Part shown: one piece after another, positions 35,701 to 45,501 of the stretch
Position numbering within the stretch: position 1 is the first letter of the stretch
How the letters are laid out: each line of letters starts with the position of its first letter
Source of the DNA: Melieria omissa
Taxonomy: Eukaryota; Arthropoda; Insecta; Diptera; Ulidiidae
Direction of reading: 5' to 3'
Length of the DNA: 64,000 nucleotides
NCBI GenBank assembly: GCA_963971225.1
Contig: CAXARI010000079.1
Coordinates: 124,001-188,000, forward strand
Notes under the pieces: generated by a model
The model's input: only the letters and a program-made list of their open reading frames with translations
Told to the model about the DNA's origin: nothing
Database searches by the model: none
Translations under genes and position numbers: made by a program

Positions 35701-37942
35701 TACCGGATGATGTGGCAAATAGAAAACTCGACGGTCAGCAACGTCGACTTCATCAGGCGAGAGTTGGCGCATGTGGCCAAGCGCTTCGTAATCATGCATA
35801 AATTTATTGTATTGTTGACGCAAGTTGTCGTTTCTTTCCAGGCGTCGTTCCACTGCATGGAATCGAGCCGAAGCTCCAGAAAGTGTGTCTGCAAATTGTG
35901 GTTGCTCCTCCTTGAATGGGAGCTGGACGAGATATCTCCCGTCCTCGTGACGGGCATGTGTGCGTTGAAAGTGTTGTTCTACAAATTCTTCATTGTCATC
36001 GGCTGGCGGTAGCTTGTTTGGCTCTTCCAGTTCCCAAAATTGACGCAGAAAATGGTCAACTTCGTTGGTGGTTATAAGCGAAGCGGCAGTGGCGGGTGCG
36101 CTCCGCCCCGTTGTTGAAGTGATGACCCACCCAAAAATCGATGAAATAGCAATTGGGTCATCATGCGAATCGTAAAGTTTCTGGCAAGTGAAAACCTTCC
36201 AGACGTCCTTAGCTCCTAACAAAATGTCGATGGATGCGGATACGTTAAATGTTGGGTCAGCGAGTGCGATATGTTCTAATTTCTCTTTTGACGAAATCTC
36301 AATAGTTGTGGTTGGAAGTGTAGCAGTGATGTTGCTCAGGATGTGTGCAGTGATACTTAAAGTGTGGTCGGAAACGCGTGATTTGATTAACAATGAGCAA
36401 CGCCCTCGTGTTGTTTCAGCCCTTGAAGAAGAGATTCCAGATACTGCTATACGAGATGATAAACGAGTAACTGCAAGTTTCTGAGCGCAGCGCTCAGTGA
36501 TGTAGGACAGCTCCGAAGCGGTGTCTAGCAGCAGACGACACTTCACGAATCCCCCATGAGAAGCCTGAACGTCAACCAGTGCTGTAGGAAGCAGAGAAAT
36601 CGTAGCCTTGTGGAATGGATGCAGGTCATCTTGCTGACGTGCAACAGCCACTGGACGAGCTACGTGTGACACAGTTGCCTCTGGTGTGGCCCGGACCGTA
36701 GATGGCGTCCGAGATGTAGCAGATGTGGCGACGGGTACAGCAGCACCTGCGGCCGGCCGCGGCCCATGCAGTAGTGTGTGATGACGTCGGTTACAGGTCC
36801 TACAAGAATACTTGGAGCCACAGGAAGCGACCACGTGCCCCCCTCGAAGGCAATTAAAACACAGTCGTTTGTCTCTTATGAATGTGCGGCGTTCCTCCTG
36901 CGTCTGGCTTGCGAATTCTGGACATTTCGCAAGAGAATGGTCAGCCCCGCTACATCGCGGGCATGCGGTTTCATTGAGCGCCACAAAGGAACGAGCTGAA
37001 GGTTGTCGCGGCTTAGCTGTGTTGATCTTATGGTGGGTTAGTTCTAGCTCTTCGCAGTGAGAATCTAAAAAACGACAAAACTCATCAATGGTTGGAGTTT
37101 CATTACCCTTGCTTTCTTCAATCCATTTGCGACGAGAGTCTGCATCGAGTTTGGCTAACAGCCAGTGTATTAGCCAGCAGTCGCGATCGTTCTGAGAGAT
37201 CGCTCTTAGACCTCTGATAACTTCGTTGGCACCATCGGAAATTCTTCGAAGGATTGTTGTATTCTCTGTCGCTGTGGTTGGAAGGCTCATGAACGCCTCT
37301 ATGAATGAAGTGACGATGTGGCGCGGACGGTTGTAGCGTTCATGCAAGCGCTCCCAAGCGGTGTCATAAGAAGCCTCAGTGATTGGAATATGCTTCAGCA
37401 TCTGCGCTGCCTCATCTCGCAGCAGCGACTTCAAGTGGTGGAACTTCTGTGTGTTCGTGAGGTTGGGTTTTGATCCAACGGCGCTGAGGAACAGGTCTTT
37501 GAATGATGGCCAGTCCTTGTATGATCCCGAGAATGGTGGGATGTTGATTCTTGGCAATTCATCTCTCCTCGGTTGGGAGATCGGTGAAAGCAGCTTGTTG
37601 GTCTGCCAGGCGGGATACGGACTCATCCGCTCCGCCGTTCCGTGGTGGAGGTGCAAGCGTCTCTTGAAGTCCATCGAGCAGCCCGCGTGCAGCGATGAAT
37701 TTATCTTCGTACTCCGCAAAGTCTTCATCGACATTTGGGCAATCTGGCTGGTCGATGAACGGATAGATCGCCCGGGTTGATGACTCGAATTCCTCCCATA
37801 ATTCACGCAAACGTTGACTTCTTGCTATGACTTCAGCTACTGGAACGTCTTCTGGAGGATTCTTAGCAAACGCGAGTAAGCGGGTGATGGAACCCTTCAA
37901 TCGACCATGAAGTCGAACTAATGTTTTCAGATCCTCCGCCAT
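32770..37942 (-). pseudogene. BEL-A copy 4 gag-pol, frameshifted early in gag
   Basis: A 26-nt deletion near 37587 ('gatcggtgaaagcagc' here) breaks Gag after about residue 119. The first part is open at 37559-37942. The rest, from the start of the Pao-type Gag region to the C-terminus, is open in a phase reached only from an out-of-frame stretch further upstream. All catalytic motifs downstream are present. Private changes include Arg to Ser in the C-terminal domain (WTRRTPN to WTRSTPN). Confidence 0.93.
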
Positions 37943-37957
37943 TGCTGTTGTGCACTA

Positions 37958-38782
37958 AAGCTCTTGTGACTGTACCGCAGCAGTGTTGACTGCGGCTGTG
38001 AATGTTGCAAAGACGCGTGAAAGGCGTCAGACTCTAACGGTAAACGAATGTGGCAGCGACGCGCGGATGGCGTCGGCGTCGAACGGTAAACTCTTCTGAT
38101 GCTGCCCAAAGCCCTTGTGGCTGTACCGCAGTAGCGTTGACTGCGACCGTGAATGTTGCAGCGACTAACTATAAACGAATGTTGCAGCGACGCGCGAACG
38201 GCGTCGGCGTGAAGCGGTAAACTCGACTGATGCTGCCCAAAAGCCCTTGTGGCTGTACCGCAGTACCGTTGACTGCGGCCGTGAATGTTGCAGCGACTAA
38301 CTATAAACGAATGTTGCAGCGACGCGCGAACGGCGTCAGCGTTGAACGGTAAACTCTTCTGATGCTGCCCAAAGCCCTTGTGGCTGTACCGCAGTAGCGT
38401 TGACTGCGGCCCTGAATGTTGCAGCGACTAACTATAAACGAATGTTGCAGCGACGCGCGAACGGCGTCAGCGTTGAACGGTAAACTCGACTGATGCTGCC
38501 CAAAGGCCCTTGTGGCTGTACCGCAGTAGCGTTGACTGCGGCCGTGAATGTTGCAGCGACTAACGATCGAGTAACGGCACGCCGTGTGGCAAGCAGCGCC
38601 GCACTTCGAACTTGAACGGATGTTTTCGATGCTACCCAAAGCCCTTGTGGCCGTACCGCAGCTGCGTTGACTGCGGCAGTGAGAAATGTAGCAACGAACT
38701 GTATGCTGATGCTGCCCAAAGTCCTTGTGGCTGTACCGCAGTAGCGTTGACTGCGGCCTTGAATGTTGCAGCACGAGTCACC
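37958..38782 (-). repeat. BEL-A copy 4 leader tandem repeats, expanded
   Basis: Seven hairpin modules instead of six. One extra unit of about 131 bp (around 38340-38475) accounts for the longer period of this copy. This shows the leader array changes copy number. Confidence 0.8.
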
Positions 38783-38871
38783 GGCCAAACGAATGGAGCC
38801 CTAGCGCTCCCACGACACGACACTACACGATCACTCAAACTTGTAACAAACTATAATATCCCGGATACGCT

Positions 38872-38889
38872 ATCCGGCTCGAAGGACCA
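38872..38889 (-). promoter_or_regulatory. Primer binding site, BEL-A copy 4
   Basis: Intact 18-nt tRNA-Tyr-type site six bases inside LTR 5. Confidence 0.8.
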
Positions 38890-38895
38890 GAAACT

Positions 38896-39064
38896 TGTTG
38901 TGGAATGGAACGCGTGTGCCTTGCTTGGCGACCAAACGGTGACTGATTTATTGAATTTAAAACGAAAGGAATACAATTCAAAAAGGGACATTTGCTTGAT
39001 AAAAAGGGAAATTAATAAGTGCTGCCCGTAGGCGCTCCGGACACCTAGATGGCGTTCCTCAACA
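38896..39064 (-). repeat. BEL-A LTR 5 (outer 5' LTR)
   Basis: 169 bp. It differs from the other four at its end ('cctcaaca' against 'cctaaaca'). ATACA follows directly at 39065. Confidence 0.9.
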
Positions 39065-39069
39065 ATACA
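39065..39069. other. ATACA shared by BEL-A and BEL-B
   Basis: These five bases are at once the right duplication of BEL-A and the left duplication of BEL-B. There is nothing else between the two elements. Confidence 0.85.
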
Positions 39070-39411
39070 TGTTGGGTCACCGATTGTGAAACGCTGACCC
39101 AAAATTTCTTTATAATTTTTTATCTCTTTCTCCCTACGTGCTTTATGTATAACTTTAACTGAACGAACCTCTTATGCTAAGCTTAGTGCACATACATATT
39201 ACATACATAATTGGTTATTCCTCTTTATGCTTTATTCTCATGTTTTTGCATTGCTGTCTCATTGCATTGAATTGTAATAAATTAGTTCTAATGATACCAC
39301 CGCCTGAAACGCATCGTTTTTTAATCGCCGTATTTAAATCACCCCACAACCAGTTTCTATCGCGTTTCTTATAAAGTCGCGAGGTTAGGGAAAACGCTCC
39401 TTGACTCTACA
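39070..39411 (+). repeat. BEL-B 5' LTR
   Basis: 342 bp with TGTT...TACA ends. AATAAA occurs in 'ttgtaataaatt'. Confidence 0.93.
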
Positions 39412-39416
39412 TTTTT

Positions 39417-39434
39417 TGGCGCCCAACGTGGGGC
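39417..39434 (+). promoter_or_regulatory. Primer binding site, BEL-B (tRNA-Lys type)
   Basis: TGGCGCCCAACGTGGGGC begins five bases after the LTR. It is the complement of the 3' end of tRNA-Lys(CUU) (…CCCCACGTTGGGCG plus CCA) as I know it. BEL-A uses a different tRNA. Confidence 0.85.
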
Positions 39435-39724
39435 ATGATCTAAATAAATTGTTTTGCTTTTAAATAAATATTTGATACATTTATAATTTTGCGGAAATCG
39501 CGCCGCGGTAAACAAATTGTAGCAGCTCATCGCTGGTGGTCATCGCTGGACTCTTCATCGTCGAGGAAACTTTCATCCATTCAACATCATTGGAGTCTCA
39601 TCATCTTCTTTGGCAAAGGTGACCTTCGCTGTCTCAGGCCAACTCGCTTCGACCTCCAAAGGTTTTTCATCGCGCGAAACTTCCAACAACAACTTGCTCA
39701 GCAACAGTTACTTATAAGCTTGGT

Positions 39725-39836
39725 GCTGCGCTGCCCTAACCGTTGCTCGCTCGCTGCGCTGCCCTAACCGTCGCTCGCTCGCTGCGCTGCCCTAACCGTC
39801 GCTCGCACGCTGCGCTGCCCTAAGCGTCGCTCGCTT
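39725..39836 (+). repeat. BEL-B leader minisatellite, 4 x 28 bp
   Basis: Four consecutive 28-bp copies of 'gctgcgctgccctaaccg...gctcgctc' with few changes lie between the primer site and gag. An open frame crosses them but has no protein signature. Confidence 0.85.
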
Positions 39837-40005
39837 GCTGCGCCTACGCCACCGCTCCGCTACACTTACATAGCGGTGCACTCACATACATCTTTCGTCG
39901 CGCGTCACGTTCATTTGGTCAGCCCACTTTACCGCTATAGCTATTGCTGCTACTTGGTTGCGCTACACTTCTTCAGTTCAACACATTACAAATACATTCT
40001 TCAAG

Positions 40006-43000
40006 ATGAGTTTAGAAGAGCTCAAACAACAACGCTCTAATATTAAAAAGAGCATAACTCGCATCAAAAATATTGTTGAAGCAGGCGCAAAAGGAGAAGG
40101 TAAAGGGCTGTCCGTGCCAAAATTGAAATGCCGCTTAGGAATACTAGAGGCATATTTTAAACAAGTTCTCACAATTCAAACTGGCATTGAAAAACTTGAC
40201 TCCGAGGATAATGTTCGTCCCGATTTGGAGGATTTGTATATTTCGACAAAATTGTCTATACAATCAAGCCTAGGAGAAGATTTTCACAAGGCTTCTCTTT
40301 CTGAAACTTCGTGCATTATGCCCATGCCTAGTTCGAAATTGCCACACTTAAAGCTCCCATCTTTCAGCGGGAAATATTCTGAATATCGCAATTTTATCAC
40401 GTCATTCAAACAAATTATTGATCGTGAGCTGACCCTGTCAAATATAGAAAAGTTTAATCACCTGCGCAACTGCCTCCAAGGTCAAGCGCTTGAAACAGTT
40501 AACGCTTTCCAAGTCACAAATGAAAACTATCCCAAAGCTTTGGAAAGGCTAAATGCCCGCTTTGACAACGCTACGCTTATTTTCCTAGAAAATATAGCAT
40601 CACTTTTCGAACTGCCATCTGTTTCAAAAACTACTGGTTATCAATTACGCAATCTTATCGACAACGCTTCAGCTATTTATGGTTCTCTTTTGTCCCTTGG
40701 CTCTGAAAAAGAAACCTCACAAGCCATGCTCATATACTTGGTTCTTCAAAAGGCTGATGAGGAAACCAAACGTAAGTGGAAAGAATCTTTGGACTTTAAG
40801 AAATTGCCATCATGGGAAGACTGCACTACCGTTTTGGAGAGACATTGCCAATATTTGGAATCACTTGATTGCAACCATGCTCCGGTCTCTAGTGATAGCA
40901 ACAACAATAGTAAATCTTCAAAGGCTAAAAGGCAACTAAAAGGCTACTCATTTGCTTGCTCAAATTCGCCGTGCTCATTCTGCTCCAGCATGGATCATAA
41001 AATCTTCTACTGCGATCGCTTTAAGGCTCTAACCATTGATCAACGTTTTGAACATGCAAAGAAATCTGGTTTTTGCATCAATTGTCTCACGAAAGGACAC
41101 CAGATCTCACGTTGCCTATCAACGCGGAGGTGTAAATTTTGCTCCCGACAGCACCATAGCTTGCTGCATCGGAACCATTCTGCAAATTCTGCAGAAAACT
41201 CCGTACACCCCACGCCTCAAACAACATTGGAAATGCCCAAGGCATCTACCTCTCGCGAAGCCGCTGTGCATACGCATATTAATGACTCGCCTATGGATCA
41301 CATCATTCTCGCTACCGCCATGATTCTTGTTCGTGATGCCTCAGGTAGCTACAGACTTGGGAGAGCTTTGCTGGACTCTTGCTCTCAAGTCAACTTCATA
41401 ACGGACGACTTTTCCCAGAAGCTGCAATTACCAAGAGGTAAGCACAATCTTGCGATTTACAGTATCGGAAATACGTCAACTAACGTCAAATTTAAAACTT
41501 CCACCACTATAAAATCGCGATCAACTGGATTTGAGCTTCCACTGACATTCTGCGTCACATCACACATCGCTTACCAGGCAGAGGCAGAAATAGATGTCTC
41601 GTCATGGAACATTCCTCCAAACGCTGAACTTGCTGACGAGCAATTCAATAAATCAAAGCGCGTTGATTTGCTTCTAGGGGTAGAAAGTTTCTTCAGCTTG
41701 CTTTCTGTGGGCCAGATTAAGCTTGGCGATAATTTACCTGTCCTCCAAAAGACGTTATTAGGCTGGATTGTTTCAGGCCGATATCAGCGGCCGCCTAGCC
41801 CACGTCTATCGACATGCATGATGGCTTGTGATGATTCATTGGATGCAAGGTTGGAACGCCTGTGGAAATTAGAAGAAGTTTCTACTCTTGTGGATATGTG
41901 GACTCGTGAACAACACAGTTGTGAGCGTTTGTACATTGACACAGTTTCTCGACATCACGATGGCAGAATCGAAGTTAGTTTGCCATTCAAAGATGATCCT
42001 AGTTGCTTAGGACATTCTTACACTACAGCACTGCGCAGATTTGTCTCACAAGAACGTCGTTTATCCCGTTCACCTGATCTCAAGATGCAGTATGTTGCCT
42101 TCAGGGATGAATATGAGAAGTTGGGTCACATGAGCATCGTAAGTAATCCTAACCTTAATGAGTCACATTATTATATCCCGCATCATTGCGTATTGAGGCC
42201 CACTAGCATAACCACTAAACTGAGAGTGGTTTTTGATGCATCCTGCCGCACTACGTCGCAAAAATCTCTCAACGAGATTCAGATGGTTGGACCAACTCTT
42301 CAAAGCGAGCTTTTCATGCTTCTTCTTCGTTTTCGTTTATATCGCTTTGCGCTCACCTCTGACATTGTAAAAATGTATAGACAGGTACTTATGGCTCTAA
42401 AGGATCGCAAGTATCAATACATTCTTTGGAGAAGTTCGCCCACAGAAGAAATTCGCACTTATCAACTCAATACTGTCACTTACGGTATGGCTGCTGCACC
42501 ATATCTTGCTGTGCGAAGTCTCATTTACTTGGCTGATCAGTATGCATCACAATTCGAACTTGGCTCAAATGTGGTTAAGACCTCGTTTTACGTAGATGAC
42601 CTGCTGTGTGGTGCTGATACTATCACCGAACTATCCCGCATCAAGCACGAAGTGACGAATCTCCTAAGATTAGGTAAATTCGAACTAGCAAAATGGCATT
42701 CTAATCTTCAGGAATTCAGAGATGATAAAACACCGAAGGATTTGAACCTCGATACCTCAATTACTAGCGCACTTGGCCTGAACTGGGATCAAGACAAAGA
42801 CTGCTTCCTCTTCTCGTTTCATCAAAAATCGGAGCTCACTGACCCAGTTACAAAGCGCTCAATTCTTTCTATCGCATCTTCATTGTTTGACCCACTCGGA
42901 ATTCTAGCTCCAGTCATAATCTCAGCTAAAATTATTCTTCAAGAATTATGGTTGCTTAAACTTGAATGGGATGAATCTGTCCCACAAATTCTTCATTCTG

Positions 43001-45135
43001 CTTGGACAAATTTTCTCGCCAGTCTGTCCCACCTTCCATTGATTACCACTCCACGATATTGCTTATCATCGAATTTCGAGTCTCTGCAGCTACACAGATT
43101 CTGCGATTCGTCGATACGCGCATATGGTTGCGCTATATACACTCGAGTGGTGGACAAGACTGGCAAAATTTGCGTAAACCTTCTTACAGCGAAATCAAGA
43201 GTCGCACCAGTGAAAAAACAATCACTACCAAAACTTGAACTTTGCGGTGCTTTACTCTTGGCCAGGCTAATGGATAAAATAAAGTCCATCTTTTGTAATC
43301 ATATTTACGAAATTTATCTTTGGACAGATTCGCAGATTGTTTTACACTGGCTCAAGGTACACTCAGCTACACTCTCAACTTTCGTCGGGAACCGTGTGTC
43401 CGAGATACAGGATCTGACAGCAAGTGCAAATTGGAGACATGTACCAACCCATTCAAATCCTGCTGACATCGTTTCAAGAGGGAGCACAGTGGAAGAGCTT
43501 GTCGAATCTATGTGGTATTCTGGCCCACCCTTTCTCTACAAGGCAATGCATGACTGGCCCAGAAACAAATGCAACGAAATAGATATAGATGTTGTTGAAG
43601 CGGAAAAGAGAAAGTCAGCTTTTAAGATCGAGCTGTCAACAAATTATCTTCTCGATATAATTAACCAATGCAGTTCCTATATTCGCAGCATTCGAATAAT
43701 TGCTTGGATGTTTCGTTTCTACAATAACGCACACAAATGTTCAAAGAGCGAACGCAATATAGAACCTCTTTCCGCGCAGGAATTGCACCATGCTTCAGAG
43801 TGCATTATATGGAATATACAGCAAACACATTTCGCTGAGAATATTCGTCAGCTGAAGAAAGAGCATACAGTAACTGGCCCACTTCGGTTTCTTAACCCGT
43901 TCATCGATTCTTCTGGAAAATTCCCGTTGCTGAAAGTTGGTGGTCGACTTGAATTAGCGGAGCTACCTGACAACCGTAAACACCCTGTTTTGTTGCCCGG
44001 TAAATGTGAATTCGTTATGCGCTACGTTCGGTACTTACATCTCAAAAACTATCACGCTGGCCCAAAGGCCTTGATATCATTAATTCGTCTCGAATTTTGG
44101 ATTGTGAATGCACGTGACGTTGCCAGGCGCGTCGTCAGAAGCTGTATTCACTGCGTGCGGTACAAACCAAAACTATTGCAGCAAATGATGGGAAATCTAC
44201 CTGTAGAACGTCTAACGCCATCACGCCCCTTTGCCCGCTGCGGTGTCGATTTCTGTGGTCCTGTTGATGTATACCTGCGCATCAGAGGCAAAACGCCATA
44301 TAAGGCCTACATCGCAATCTTCATATGTCTTGCCACCAAAGCAGTGCATATTGAGTTGGTGTCAGATCTCTCGACAGATGCCTTCCTCGCTTCGCTCAAA
44401 CGACTCATCGGGCGAAGAGGCTTGCCAACCGACATCTTCTGCGACAATGCAACGAATTTTGTTGGCGCAAACAACAAACTTGCTGACTTGAAGGCATTCC
44501 TGTTTCACAAGGGCCATCAAGATGTCATCATTAAGTATTGCGCTAACGAATTTATTAATTTCAATTTTATCCCACCTAGAGCTCCTCATTTCGGCGGTAT
44601 TTGGGAAGCTGCTGTGAAGTCAGCTAAAGGTCATCTGAATCGCAGCCTGATGAACGCTAAACTTACGTATGAGGAAATGACGACAGCCCTGGTTGAAATT
44701 GAAGCTGTACTCAACTCTCGCCCCATAGCACCACTCTCATCTGACCCAAGTGACTACGAAGCGCTGACTCCAGGTCATTTCATCCTCGGTTCTGCTCTCA
44801 AGGCATTGCCAGAACGCATGGTATCTGACGACATTACTCATCTCGATAGATGCACACAAGTCAGTGGCATTAAGCAACTCTTTTGGAAACGATGGTCCCA
44901 TGACTATATCAACGAGCTGCAGATGCGGACTAAATGGCTATGCGACCAATCGAATGTCTCAAATGACACAATGGTAATTGTCCATGAAGACAACGCGCCC
45001 CCGCAACGCCGGCTCTTGGGCAGAATTATCAACTGCATCCCTGGGAAAGATTCACGCATCCGAGTGGTGGACATCCGCACTTCAAAAGGAATCATTCGAC
45101 GCCCTATTACAAAAATTGCGGTACTGCCTGCTTGA
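40006..45135 (+). CDS. BEL-B Gag-Pol polyprotein, intact (1709 aa)
   Basis: I chose the ATG at 40006 ('tcaagATGag', A at -3); the frame is open 16 codons further but has no ATG there. Gag comprises a Pao-type region (about 110-285), then knuckles near 323-336, 357-370 (CINC...H...C) and 376-388. A protease-like LLDSCS lies at about 455-460. Reverse transcriptase shows SDIVKMY (D786) and YVDD (D864, D865). RNase H motifs CDSS and TDSQ are near 1033 and 1107. The integrase has H...H...CIHC (about 1345-1383) and a D1415, D1480, E1534 triad, then the conserved C-terminal domain. No stop, frameshift or missing catalytic residue is visible. With near-identical LTRs, the element looks capable of transposition in principle. 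There is no envelope frame. Confidence 0.95.
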   Translation: MSLEELKQQRSNIKKSITRIKNIVEAGAKGEGKGLSVPKLKCRLGILEAYFKQVLTIQTGIEKLDSEDNVRPDLEDLYISTKLSIQSSLGEDFHKASLSETSCIMPMPSSKLPHLKLPSFSGKYSEYRNFITSFKQIIDRELTLSNIEKFNHLRNCLQGQALETVNAFQVTNENYPKALERLNARFDNATLIFLENIASLFELPSVSKTTGYQLRNLIDNASAIYGSLLSLGSEKETSQAMLIYLVLQKADEETKRKWKESLDFKKLPSWEDCTTVLERHCQYLESLDCNHAPVSSDSNNNSKSSKAKRQLKGYSFACSNSPCSFCSSMDHKIFYCDRFKALTIDQRFEHAKKSGFCINCLTKGHQISRCLSTRRCKFCSRQHHSLLHRNHSANSAENSVHPTPQTTLEMPKASTSREAAVHTHINDSPMDHIILATAMILVRDASGSYRLGRALLDSCSQVNFITDDFSQKLQLPRGKHNLAIYSIGNTSTNVKFKTSTTIKSRSTGFELPLTFCVTSHIAYQAEAEIDVSSWNIPPNAELADEQFNKSKRVDLLLGVESFFSLLSVGQIKLGDNLPVLQKTLLGWIVSGRYQRPPSPRLSTCMMACDDSLDARLERLWKLEEVSTLVDMWTREQHSCERLYIDTVSRHHDGRIEVSLPFKDDPSCLGHSYTTALRRFVSQERRLSRSPDLKMQYVAFRDEYEKLGHMSIVSNPNLNESHYYIPHHCVLRPTSITTKLRVVFDASCRTTSQKSLNEIQMVGPTLQSELFMLLLRFRLYRFALTSDIVKMYRQVLMALKDRKYQYILWRSSPTEEIRTYQLNTVTYGMAAAPYLAVRSLIYLADQYASQFELGSNVVKTSFYVDDLLCGADTITELSRIKHEVTNLLRLGKFELAKWHSNLQEFRDDKTPKDLNLDTSITSALGLNWDQDKDCFLFSFHQKSELTDPVTKRSILSIASSLFDPLGILAPVIISAKIILQELWLLKLEWDESVPQILHSAWTNFLASLSHLPLITTPRYCLSSNFESLQLHRFCDSSIRAYGCAIYTRVVDKTGKICVNLLTAKSRVAPVKKQSLPKLELCGALLLARLMDKIKSIFCNHIYEIYLWTDSQIVLHWLKVHSATLSTFVGNRVSEIQDLTASANWRHVPTHSNPADIVSRGSTVEELVESMWYSGPPFLYKAMHDWPRNKCNEIDIDVVEAEKRKSAFKIELSTNYLLDIINQCSSYIRSIRIIAWMFRFYNNAHKCSKSERNIEPLSAQELHHASECIIWNIQQTHFAENIRQLKKEHTVTGPLRFLNPFIDSSGKFPLLKVGGRLELAELPDNRKHPVLLPGKCEFVMRYVRYLHLKNYHAGPKALISLIRLEFWIVNARDVARRVVRSCIHCVRYKPKLLQQMMGNLPVERLTPSRPFARCGVDFCGPVDVYLRIRGKTPYKAYIAIFICLATKAVHIELVSDLSTDAFLASLKRLIGRRGLPTDIFCDNATNFVGANNKLADLKAFLFHKGHQDVIIKYCANEFINFNFIPPRAPHFGGIWEAAVKSAKGHLNRSLMNAKLTYEEMTTALVEIEAVLNSRPIAPLSSDPSDYEALTPGHFILGSALKALPERMVSDDITHLDRCTQVSGIKQLFWKRWSHDYINELQMRTKWLCDQSNVSNDTMVIVHEDNAPPQRRLLGRIINCIPGKDSRIRVVDIRTSKGIIRRPITKIAVLPA

Positions 45136-45145
45136 AAGTCCTTTC

Positions 45146-45158
45146 AACGGGGCCTGGA
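45146..45158 (+). promoter_or_regulatory. BEL-B polypurine-tract-like site
   Basis: AACGGGGCCTGGA directly precedes the 3' LTR and resembles the BEL-A site CGGGGCCCGGGA in the same position. Confidence 0.5.
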
Positions 45159-45500
45159 TGTTGGGTCACCGATTGGGAAACGCTGACCCAAAATTTCTTT
45201 ATAATTTTTTATCTCTTTCTCCCTACGTGCTTTATGTATAACTTTAACTGAACGAACCTCTTATGCTAAGCTTAGTGCACATACATATTACATACATAAT
45301 TGGTTATTCCTCTTTATGCTTTATTCTCATGTTTTTGCATTGCTGTCTCATTGCATTGAATTGTAATAAATTAGTTCTAATGATACCACCGCCTGAAACG
45401 CATCATTTTTTAATCGCCGTATTTAAATCACCCCACAACCAGTTTCTATCGCGTTTCTTATAAAGTCGCGAGGTTAGGGAAAACGCTCCTTGACTCTACA
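45159..45500 (+). repeat. BEL-B 3' LTR
   Basis: 342 bp, two visible differences from the 5' LTR. ATACA (45501-45505) follows, then satellite 'tctatatcagg'. Confidence 0.93.
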
Positions 45501-45501
45501 A

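Larger units (their letters stand above)
14027..39064 (-). mobile_element. BEL-A: tandem array of a BEL/Pao retrotransposon
   Basis: Five 169-bp LTRs (starts 14027, 20244, 26462, 32573, 38896) alternate with four internal regions, all on the minus strand. The spacings are 6217, 6218, 6111 and 6323 bp. Neighbouring copies share one LTR, and only the outermost LTRs are flanked by the ATACA duplication, so the block behaves as one insertion. Length differences are explained by a 1-nt deletion in copy 1; 89- and 18-nt deletions in copy 3; and a 26-nt deletion plus one extra leader repeat of about 131 bp in copy 4. Unequal exchange between LTRs, or integration of an already multimeric DNA, could produce this structure. 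Confidence 0.93.
39070..45500 (+). mobile_element. BEL-B: complete BEL/Pao retrotransposon
   Basis: 342-bp LTRs, a primer site, a repeat-bearing leader, one open gag-pol frame and a purine-rich tract are all present, flanked by ATACA (39065-39069 and 45501-45505). The two LTRs differ at only two positions that I can see (gattgtg/gattggg and catcgttt/catcattt), which points to a recent insertion. It belongs to a family different from BEL-A: LTR, leader and primer are unrelated and the proteins are only distantly similar. Confidence 0.95.

Noticed and set aside
39174..39374. 66-codon frame in each BEL-B LTR
   Set aside because: It lies within LTR sequence, and its hydrophobic run reflects T-rich DNA.
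39958..40005. Earlier start for BEL-B Gag-Pol at 39958
   Set aside because: The codon is TTG; the first ATG in frame is at 40006, in good context.
39070..45500. Endogenous retrovirus with envelope
   Set aside because: No frame follows pol in either BEL element; they are ordinary LTR retrotransposons.
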